A stretch of 11,360 bases of DNA from NCBI GenBank assembly GCA_014237955.1, contig JABABY010000047.1, forward strand, positions 1 through 11,360, written 5' to 3'. The DNA is from Planctomycetota bacterium. Its GTDB lineage: Bacteria > Planctomycetota > Planctomycetia > Pirellulales > UBA7805. Position numbers and translations under genes: made by a program. Positions within the stretch are counted from its first letter, which is position 1; the number at the start of each line of letters is the position of its first letter. Below the pieces are notes generated by a model. It did no database searches. It worked only from the letters and a program-made list of their open reading frames with translations, and was not told where the DNA came from. This document shows positions 1 to 5,568 of the stretch, piece by piece.

Positions 1-888
1 GAGAGTCCCAAGCGGATCGGGTTACTTGCTGCTTGGGGCAATTATCCTATACAGATCGCAAAAATATTGCAGCTCTCGGGGCACGAAGTGTATTGCCTGG
101 GTGTCGAAGGGCATGCGAATGAGGAAGCCCTCAGAGACTACTGTCATCATTATAAGACGATCGGCATTGGCAAACTGGGGGCTGCCGTGCGCTATTTTCG
201 GCGACATGACGTCCAACAGGCAACCATGGCGGGCAAGTTTCACAAAACGATCCTTTATCAACCCTGGGTTTGGTTGCGACATTTTCCTGACTGGACGGCG
301 GTGCGCCATTTTTATCCTTATTTTGCTAGCCCGCGTTGGTTTGGCGGCACGAAGGATTGTAAAGATGATTCCTTGCTGGGAGCCATCGTCACAGCATTTG
401 CGCAATATGGAATATGTTTTGGACCAGCGACAGATTATGCACCCGAGCTACTCGTAAAACCGGGGCAACTGACACGACGCGGCCCGACATCGGGGCAGCG
501 GGCCGATATCGCCTTCGGTTGGGAGTTGGCAAAAGAAATGGGGAAACTTGATGTGGGACAATCGGTCGCCGTGAAGGGTAAAGCGGTGCTAGCAATCGAG
601 GCCATCGAAGGAACGGACCAGTGCATTCACCGGGCGGGAACACTCTGCCCCAGTGGTGATTTTACGGTGGTCAAAGTGGCCAAGCCCAATCAGGATATGC
701 GTTTCGACGTGCCCACAATCGGATTGGGGACGGTTCAATCGCTTGTTGAGGCGGGGGGACGTGTGTTGGCTATTGAAGCAGGCAAAACAATCGTTGTGAA
801 TTCAGCCGAATTACTCGCGTTTGCGAATCAGCATAAATTGGTTATCGTGTCGATGAAACAGCCTGCAGCAATCGCTGCTGCAGCCTAA
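1..888 (+). CDS. lpxI: LpxI, UDP-2,3-diacylglucosamine pyrophosphatase (5'-truncated by the window edge)
   Basis: LpxI hydrolyses UDP-2,3-diacylglucosamine to lipid X and UMP in lipid A synthesis, on the cytoplasmic side of the inner membrane. The frame is open from base 1, so the gene begins left of the window. The residues before the first in-window TTG (67) already match the family N-terminus (RIGLLAAWGNYPIQIA, then SGHEV), so 67 is not the start. Downstream come the family blocks GKLGAAVRYFRRHDV, KDDSLLGA, VAVKGKAVLAIEAIEGTD and QDMRFDVPTIG, then EAGKTIVV. The Asp of FDVP (codon 706-708) corresponds to the catalytic Asp described for Caulobacter LpxI. The protein ends in an Ala-rich tail and a TAA at 886-888. 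A terminator-like hairpin follows about 140 bases on. LpxI replaces LpxH in many Gram-negative lineages, so its presence implies a lipid A pathway here. I am very sure of the family; the true start is outside view. Confidence 0.95.
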   Translation, partial: ESPKRIGLLAAWGNYPIQIAKILQLSGHEVYCLGVEGHANEEALRDYCHHYKTIGIGKLGAAVRYFRRHDVQQATMAGKFHKTILYQPWVWLRHFPDWTAVRHFYPYFASPRWFGGTKDCKDDSLLGAIVTAFAQYGICFGPATDYAPELLVKPGQLTRRGPTSGQRADIAFGWELAKEMGKLDVGQSVAVKGKAVLAIEAIEGTDQCIHRAGTLCPSGDFTVVKVAKPNQDMRFDVPTIGLGTVQSLVEAGGRVLAIEAGKTIVVNSAELLAFANQHKLVIVSMKQPAAIAAAA

Positions 889-1026
889 AGGTGCAGGTAT
901 TAAAGTTATCCGTTTCCCGGAGATCGTGCGTGTCGGCAAGGGGGAGGTTGAAGAAGAACGTAACGGCGACGTCTTTCCCGCAACATTGAGTTGTCGTTGT
1001 GTCCCACACTCTTGCATTACAGAAAG

Positions 1027-1061
1027 GTCGCTTAATATCTCTCAATTAAAGCGACTGTTTT
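1027..1061 (+). terminator. Probable intrinsic terminator after lpxI
   Basis: Bases 1027-1036 (GTCGCTTAAT) pair with 1045-1055 (ATTAAAGCGAC) with one bulged base, around an 8-base loop. The stem is followed by TGTTTTC at 1056-1062. It lies between two convergent genes, lpxI (ends 888) and the DUF983 gene (ends 1097 on the other strand). The T-rich tail favours termination of lpxI transcription on the + strand. The stem is AT-rich and the T tract is interrupted, so strength is uncertain. No other feature is evident in 889-1096. Confidence 0.55.
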
Positions 1062-1096
1062 CAACACACCTCGATCTCCGGGTTTTTTCTCGGGTG

Positions 1097-1477
1097 CTAT
1101 AACGTCCTTGTTTCATCCGCGTCCTGCGAATTCTCTGTCGGATCAAACAATTGGTCTATCCCAAGCCACAGACTTCTCGCATAGCGAAAAAACCAGAGCG
1201 GGAAAACGAGGCAAAACGCAAAAGCCAGCCAGACGATCACATCTTCTGAATAACCGTATCCGAATACTAATATTGGATAACCGATCACCACAAAGAGTGC
1301 CGTTAGCGCGTAATTGATATAAATGGATCCGAGAAAATAGCCGTCTGCCTGATCGTATTGCCGCCCACAACATTCGCAATGGTGAAACATTCGACAATGT
1401 GCGCGAAAAATCTGCCCCTTCCCACAAGAGGGGCAGCGTAATAGCATGGCGCGAGAAAACATTTGCCAGAGTTTCAT
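1097..1477 (-). CDS. DUF983 family zinc-ribbon membrane protein
   Basis: This is a small membrane protein of the DUF983 family, whose function is not established. With the start chosen here it has 126 residues. Two CxxC pairs at the N-terminus (CPSC at 15-18 and CECC at 34-37) form a likely zinc ribbon, followed by the typical aromatic/glycine stretch ADGYFLGS and two hydrophobic helices at about 55-74 and 80-97. The tail is polar and acidic (DPTENSQDADETRTL). The frame is open further upstream to a TTG at 1564, but the ATG at 1475-1477 is preferred: AAAAGG sits 7 bases before it, and the domain begins right after it. The gene converges on lpxI and diverges from the methyltransferase gene. 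It is probably transcribed alone. The family call is firm; no role can be read from the sequence. Confidence 0.85.
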   Translation of the reverse strand: MKLWQMFSRAMLLRCPSCGKGQIFRAHCRMFHHCECCGRQYDQADGYFLGSIYINYALTALFVVIGYPILVFGYGYSEDVIVWLAFAFCLVFPLWFFRYARSLWLGIDQLFDPTENSQDADETRTL

Positions 1478-1484
1478 ATGATGA

Positions 1485-1490
1485 CCTTTT
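1485..1490 (-). promoter_or_regulatory. Ribosome binding site deciding the DUF983 start
   Basis: Read on the minus strand, these bases are AAAAGG, 7 bases before the ATG at 1477-1475. This favours that ATG over the upstream in-frame TTG at 1564. The region upstream of the ATG lacks membrane or zinc-ribbon content, which agrees. Confidence 0.6.
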
Positions 1491-1630
1491 CGGCTTGGCC
1501 CTGCGCAACGCTGCAAAACATCAAATCCACACTGCCCCGATGACTTCCTCCCGCATACTACCAACAGGATCTCCTGCAGCTATCCCCAACAATCGATGGG
1601 CCCTGTCCCGCGATCGGCGAACGGTATTAG

Positions 1631-1684
1631 AATGGTTGGTAGCATTTTTCCCGGGCCAAGTTTACCTCCATGAAAGCAACCATT
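1631..1684 (+). repeat. 8-bp inverted repeat just upstream of the methyltransferase gene
   Basis: AATGGTTG (1631-1638) and CAACCATT (1677-1684) are perfect inverted repeats separated by 38 bases. The right arm ends 8 bases before the methyltransferase ATG (1693), where a ribosome binding site would lie. The intervening DNA holds CCCGGG and an ACCTCC motif. The repeat could be an operator or an mRNA stem in the leader, or chance. The rest of the divergent gap 1478-1692 shows no convincing -35/-10 pair on either strand. Confidence 0.35.
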
Positions 1685-1692
1685 GAAACAAT

Positions 1693-2466
1693 ATGACCAT
1701 TAAAGTGTACGGTCTACTAGTACTCGTTTCCACTGCCTCCCTCCAGGTAGCTGGCACTATCCCTCTTTGTGCTTTCGAACCTCCCAGCGATGTCGCGAAT
1801 GCTGTCGCAAAAAAAGAAACCGTCGAACAACCGCCACCGCGGACCCACTATCTCGGTCGTAAGATCGCGATCACGATGCATTATACGGGGGCTCCCTGGC
1901 TGGTTCGGGAATCACGTGAACGAGAAGAGGATTGCAACGCCCTACTAAAAGCACTCAAGCTAAAACCTGGACAAACGGTTTGCGATCTTGGCTGTGGAAA
2001 CGGTTTCTATGCCCTGAGAATTGCGCCTCTGGTCGCGCCTGGGGGAAAAGTGCTCGGCATCGATATCCAGCCTGAAATGCTTCGGCTGCTACGGGAGCGG
2101 GCGAAGGTCGCAAAAATCGATAATATTGTGCCCGTTCTGGGAACGCTCTCCGATCCCAATCTTCCCACGGGCAAAGTCGACCTCGTGCTCTGCATCGATG
2201 CCTACCATGAATTCTCGCATCCGGTCTACATGCTGCGGGCGATCCGCAAATCGCTTGCACCAGGTGGCCGACTGGTGTTGGCCGAATTTCGCGAGGAGGA
2301 CCCCAATGTTCCGATCAAGCCTTTGCACAAGATGAGCAAAAAGCAGGTTCTCAAAGAACTCGTCCCTAATGGCTTCCGGTTGGTTGAGCAGTACGATGGC
2401 CTTCCCTGGCAACATCTGATGTTCTTTGCACGCGATGAACATTGGCAAGAACCAGCCACCGATTAA
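1693..2466 (+). CDS. Exported class I SAM-dependent methyltransferase
   Basis: This is a 257-residue protein with a hydrophobic N-terminus (about 5-27) that looks like a signal peptide or membrane anchor, followed by a Pro/Glu-rich linker. A conserved-looking block APWLVRESREREED (67-80) precedes a Rossmann-fold methyltransferase domain. Motif I is VCDLGCGNGFYA (96-107), and GIDIQPEM (122-129) carries the acidic residue that binds the SAM ribose. Later come VDLVLCIDAYHEFSHP and LAPGGRLVLAEF, and the C-terminus LPWQHLMFFARD completes the sheet. I recall near relatives in planctomycetes, but the substrate is unknown. The exported N-terminus is odd, since SAM is cytoplasmic: it may be a cytoplasm-facing anchor. 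No clear Shine-Dalgarno precedes the ATG at 1693; an 8-codon ORF at 1670 overlaps it as ATGA. The fold is certain, the localisation is inference. Confidence 0.88.
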   Translation: MTIKVYGLLVLVSTASLQVAGTIPLCAFEPPSDVANAVAKKETVEQPPPRTHYLGRKIAITMHYTGAPWLVRESREREEDCNALLKALKLKPGQTVCDLGCGNGFYALRIAPLVAPGGKVLGIDIQPEMLRLLRERAKVAKIDNIVPVLGTLSDPNLPTGKVDLVLCIDAYHEFSHPVYMLRAIRKSLAPGGRLVLAEFREEDPNVPIKPLHKMSKKQVLKELVPNGFRLVEQYDGLPWQHLMFFARDEHWQEPATD

Positions 2467-2535
2467 AAACCGGGTATATCACAACAGATTTTGATTGCCC
2501 TGAGGTTGCCAACGGTCACGGTTCAGTTCTATCAT

Positions 2536-2576
2536 GGTTCGCACATGGTCCATGCCCGTGATCGGGATTGTGAACC
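2536..2576 (+). other. Nested hairpin in the leader of the exchanger gene
   Basis: Outer arms 2536-2545 and 2569-2576 pair as GGTTC/ACA with GAACC/TGT, leaving a two-base bulge. Inner arms 2555-2558 (CCCG) and 2563-2566 (CGGG) close a TGAT loop. If translation starts at 2618, as preferred, the structure lies wholly in the untranslated leader between the methyltransferase stop and the exchanger start. It may be a regulatory stem or a weak attenuator; no T tract follows. It could be chance. Confidence 0.25.
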
Positions 2577-2617
2577 TCGAAACACCACCTGCTCCACCAA
2601 CAACCGAGTGCTGCCGC

Positions 2618-3610
2618 ATGTTTTGGTATTTCCTTCTGCTCGTAGGTGGCTGCGTCCTTCTCTATTGGGGTGCTATTTGGCTGGTTCAGGGAGCCTCGGA
2701 AATTGCCCTCAATCTCCACATCTCTAAAGCAATTATTGGCCTTTCTCTCGTCGCCTTTGGAACAAGTGCTCCGGAACTCATTGTTAATTTGATTGCAGCC
2801 TACCAAGGCCAAACCGGGTTTGCCCTAACCAATGTTTCGGGAAGCAATTTGACCAACCTCCTTGTCGGTTTTGGTCTGTGCGGAATTATCGCGGGACTTT
2901 TAATCCACTGGCGGTCGTTTTTATATGACCTTTCCGCCTTGGTGATCTCAGCCCTAATTCCCGTAGGGATCATGCTCCTGATGATTCTACAAGGGAAAGA
3001 ACCCCAACTGCCGTTCTGGTCGGTGCTGCCACTCGTCGCAGCACTCGGGGCATATCTTTTTACGCTCGCCCGAAGAGGAATGCGAACCGATCCGAAAGAG
3101 ACTGATGGCAAGCCGAGCCGTCCCATCGCAATCAGTATCATTTTTTTTCTCCTAGGCGCGATCACACTCTATGGCGGGGGACAGTTTGTCCTTGATGCTG
3201 CAGTGCAGATTGCAAAACATTTTCAGATCGATGCCTCACTGGTCGGACTCACGCTGGTTGCCGCAGGCACATCGATACCCGATGCCATTGCCAGCATTGT
3301 TGCCGCGCGTCGGGGCGAACACGACATTGCAGTCGGCAATTTACTCGGCAGCAATATTGCCAATATATTGGCGGTGATCACCGGAACCCTGCTGGCCAGC
3401 AGAGTGGGACCGTCAGAAATACAACTAGCCGCAGGCACACTGAAGGCAAGCCACAGCATCCTCATCGACTATGTCATGATTGTGGCCGCCTCTCTCGCTT
3501 TTTTCGGCATTGCCGTCCGGTGGGGCCGTATCACACGCGTGTCGGGGCTGGTCATGATTGCCGTCTATCTCTGCTATATGGGGCTGCGGATTTATTTTGA
3601 ATTAAGCTGA
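2618..3610 (+). CDS. CaCA-family Na+/Ca2+ exchanger (YrbG/NCX type)
   Basis: This inner-membrane cation exchanger probably extrudes Ca2+ against Na+. It has about ten hydrophobic segments in two halves, each with an alpha repeat. Repeat 1 has GLSLVAFGTSAPE (E53) and GSNLTN (N80). Repeat 2 has GLTLVAAGTSIPD (D222) and GSNIAN (N249). A charged cytoplasmic loop (about residues 149-168) separates the halves. The start is placed at the ATG at 2618, giving 330 residues: the protein then begins with the first helix, as in the family, and E53/N80 lie one residue from the ligand positions E54/N81 of the Methanocaldococcus exchanger NCX_Mj. The frame is open to an ATG at 2534, which would add 28 polar residues. 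The final Asn of repeat 2, where K+-dependent NCKX proteins have Asp, argues against K+ dependence. It lies 151 bases after the methyltransferase gene. The ion actually moved is inferred. Confidence 0.92.
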   Translation: MFWYFLLLVGGCVLLYWGAIWLVQGASEIALNLHISKAIIGLSLVAFGTSAPELIVNLIAAYQGQTGFALTNVSGSNLTNLLVGFGLCGIIAGLLIHWRSFLYDLSALVISALIPVGIMLLMILQGKEPQLPFWSVLPLVAALGAYLFTLARRGMRTDPKETDGKPSRPIAISIIFFLLGAITLYGGGQFVLDAAVQIAKHFQIDASLVGLTLVAAGTSIPDAIASIVAARRGEHDIAVGNLLGSNIANILAVITGTLLASRVGPSEIQLAAGTLKASHSILIDYVMIVAASLAFFGIAVRWGRITRVSGLVMIAVYLCYMGLRIYFELS

Positions 3611-3670
3611 GTCGCAACTGCAACTTTGCGGTCTGGCACATTCGATGGTTTTGTATTATTCATTGAATCC

Positions 3671-4006
3671 ATGAACCGGCACGTTATCCAACTCCGCGAC
3701 CCCTGGACCCGGACTCCGAGCAAAGCCGGCATCCTGCACAAACGGTGCTTCCACGCGCCTAGCGGAATCGAAGGTGGTGAGAGAGTGTGGATCACCATTG
3801 ACAATCAAACGGGCGAGAATCAAACCGGAGAAGTCCAAGTCCGGTGCAATGGACATCTGTGTGGGAGTTTTTCAGGTACTGGAGAATTTGACATCACGGC
3901 GCTACTTGCCCCTTATAATGAGTTGGAGATATGCATCAACGGTCCCGATGGGCCGGACCGTGATCAAACGCGTGGCACGGTTTGCCTGGAGATTCGTTCG
4001 CCCTGA
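3671..4006 (+). CDS. Small orphan beta-sandwich protein resembling a glycoside hydrolase family 2 N-terminal domain
   Basis: This is a 111-residue protein without signal peptide or membrane segment. The pattern HAPSGIEGGERVWITID, then a strand-rich middle with VRCNGHLCG, then FDITALLAPYNELEICI resembles the jelly-roll sugar-binding domain at the N-terminus of beta-galactosidase-type enzymes, where 'ERVWL', 'VxLNGxxLG' and 'FDVTxxLxxxNxL' are typical. Here it stands alone without a catalytic domain. Short relatives of this form are, as I recall, common in planctomycetes. The ATG at 3671 is preferred to a TTG at 3626 because conserved-looking sequence begins there; no strong ribosome binding site is seen for either. 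The gene is 60 bases after the exchanger gene and 45 before the DUF1080 gene, so co-transcription is likely. The fold is inferred from pattern only; function is unknown. Confidence 0.7.
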   Translation: MNRHVIQLRDPWTRTPSKAGILHKRCFHAPSGIEGGERVWITIDNQTGENQTGEVQVRCNGHLCGSFSGTGEFDITALLAPYNELEICINGPDGPDRDQTRGTVCLEIRSP

Positions 4007-4051
4007 GTACAAATCCAATCTTTTCGTCTTTCTTTTTAGAAACATCCATCC

Positions 4052-5296
4052 ATGATCCGTTCGGTCGGCGATCACAAATATTGCAGGTGTTGTATGCAAT
4101 CTTGTCTCTCATTCCTCTTCGCATCCTTAATGTTTTTTCTCATTGTCGCATCTCCCGGCCAAGGGGTGATCGCCGCAGAGAGCGAGACACCGCAAAATCA
4201 ACTCACTGCAGAGGAACTTGAAGCAGGCTGGATATTGCTGTTCGATGGGAAAACCCTGTTTGGATGGAAACAGGCAAGTGATGCCGATTGGCACATTCGC
4301 GATGGAGCAATAAGAGCCACAAAGGGGCAGCAAGGTCTACTATATACAACCAGCCAATTCTCCGATTACGAATTGCGGTGCGATTTCCGTGCGGCAAAAG
4401 ATACCAATAGCGGTATCTTTTTGCGAACCAGCCCTAAACCAGAAAGTCCGACCCGTGGTTGCTATGAACTCAACATTGCCTCACCCCAGGAAAGCCAATT
4501 TCCCACCGGAAGCTTTGTAGGCCGCAAGCAGGGGGATCCGGTCGTGTGGGATACCCATTGGCATACCTACCACATCACAGCATCTGAAGGAACTTTTCGA
4601 GTTCAATTTGACGGCAAACCGGTAATCGCATGGAACGATGATAAGCCTTTAGGACGCGGCTATATTGGACTGCAAAAAAACCAAGGTGCGATCGAGTTTC
4701 GCAACATTAAATTGCGACCGCTCAACATGCGAACGCTCATAAACGGCGAAAATCTTGCCGGGTGGACTATCTTTCCGGATAAAGCGAGCAAGTTTAGTGT
4801 TACCAGCCTAGGGGAACTTCGTATCCAAGATGGGCCGGGGCAAATCGAGACCAAAGGCCAATATGGCGACTTTGTCTTCCAGGGTGAAGTTTTTGTAAAT
4901 GGAACGGATCTCAACTCCGGGATTTTCTTCCGGAGTATTCCGGGAGATTTCTCCAATGGCTATGAGAGTCAAATTCACAATGGGTTCAAAGACGGGAAAA
5001 GAACGCGTCCGAGCAACGGTGGCACTGGAGGGATTTTTCGTCGTCAGCCGGCCAGGCGTGTAGTGGCGAATGATCGGGAATGGTTTTATAAAACCATTGT
5101 TTGCGAGGGTCCCCATATGGCGGTTTGGGTCAACGGATATCAGGTCAGTGATTGGACCGACCGTCGTAAACCGGACCCCAATCCGCGACGCGGACTGCGA
5201 CGGGAAAAAGGGACCATTATTTTGCAAGGCCACGACCCCACTACCGATTTACTATTCCGCAATCTCCGCGCGATCGAGATGACACCTCGGCGATAA
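4052..5296 (+). CDS. Secreted tandem DUF1080 protein (3-keto-disaccharide hydrolase family)
   Basis: This is a 414-residue exported protein. A signal peptide (hydrophobic core about 18-35, likely cleavage near VIA-AES at 40-43) is followed by two copies of the DUF1080 fold (PF06439, a concanavalin-like beta sandwich). Copy 1 spans about 57-222 (GWILLFDGKTLFGW, DTNSGIFLRTSP at 117). Copy 2 spans about 226-411 (LINGENLAGW, DLNSGIFFRSIP at 286, GYESQIHNG, then VWVNGYQVSDW). Members of this family have been linked to cleavage of 3-keto-glycosides made by sugar-3-dehydrogenases. Whether both copies are active here cannot be read. The ATG at 4052 supplies a charged n-region; an internal ATG at 4094, with AGGTG four bases before it, is an alternative. 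It follows the small beta-sandwich gene closely and precedes the cytochrome-containing gene by 272 bases on the same strand. The domain call is firm; the reaction is by family. Confidence 0.9.
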   Translation: MIRSVGDHKYCRCCMQSCLSFLFASLMFFLIVASPGQGVIAAESETPQNQLTAEELEAGWILLFDGKTLFGWKQASDADWHIRDGAIRATKGQQGLLYTTSQFSDYELRCDFRAAKDTNSGIFLRTSPKPESPTRGCYELNIASPQESQFPTGSFVGRKQGDPVVWDTHWHTYHITASEGTFRVQFDGKPVIAWNDDKPLGRGYIGLQKNQGAIEFRNIKLRPLNMRTLINGENLAGWTIFPDKASKFSVTSLGELRIQDGPGQIETKGQYGDFVFQGEVFVNGTDLNSGIFFRSIPGDFSNGYESQIHNGFKDGKRTRPSNGGTGGIFRRQPARRVVANDREWFYKTIVCEGPHMAVWVNGYQVSDWTDRRKPDPNPRRGLRREKGTIILQGHDPTTDLLFRNLRAIEMTPRR

Positions 5297-5568
5297 AGAG
5301 CCTGTCCGATGGAAACAACCGGGCAGATAGACACAAGATCACTGACGTGGATCGATATTTTTGGTGCCTATGGTAAACTGCCTTATTTCCATTTTAACCA
5401 TTTTATACGTGCCAATATTTTTGGGGATGGTTACAATAAATATGCTGTCGGGATAAGCGGCGGAGACACCATACCAAGTTATTATTTGTTACTTGCAAAA
5501 ATCTTTTCTGGCAAAGCGCCTTCCCACCCCACCCCGCGCTCAGAGCCTCATATACGGAGAATCAAGTA
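5297..5568 (+). other. AT-rich intergenic leader of the large haem-binding protein gene
   Basis: These 272 bases separate the DUF1080 stop from the GTG of the large gene. The centre (about 5370-5450) is richer in A/T than the flanking genes and is the likeliest place for a separate promoter, but I cannot define -35/-10 boxes. An 86-codon frame (5309-5569) is open here and its TAG overlaps the next GTG as TAGTG. Its predicted product has no recognisable domain, signal or good ribosome binding site, so I do not call it a gene. Confidence 0.3.
5556..5559 (+). promoter_or_regulatory. Ribosome binding site selecting the GTG start at 5569
   Basis: GGAG lies 9 bases before GTG at 5569-5571. The GTG is followed directly by a signal peptide, which supports it over later codons. 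Confidence 0.6.

Noticed and set aside
863..883. Perfect 7-bp hairpin CTGCAGC/GCTGCAG at the end of lpxI
   Set aside because: It lies in codons for an Ala-rich tail, where GCN repeats make such pairing likely, and no T tract follows. The hairpin at 1027-1055 is a better terminator.
67..888. Start of LpxI at the TTG at 67
   Set aside because: The codons before 67 are in frame, open to the edge and match the LpxI N-terminus (RIGLLAAWGNYPIQ), so the gene is truncated by the window, not started there.
1097..1564. Longer DUF983 product starting at the TTG at 1564
   Set aside because: The extra 29 residues look non-native for the family, the codon is TTG, and a good AAAAGG site serves the ATG at 1477.
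1664..1669. GGAGGT on the minus strand as a ribosome binding site for a further gene
   Set aside because: The only nearby start codon, a TTG, leads to a frame that stops after a few codons.
3613..3630. CGCAA/TTGCG hairpin after the exchanger gene as a terminator
   Set aside because: Only five base pairs and no adjacent T run; the next gene starts about 40 bases on, on the same strand.
5307..5327. Hairpin CTGTCC/GGGCAG after the DUF1080 gene as a terminator
   Set aside because: Six pairs including a G-U, a 13-base loop and no T tract.
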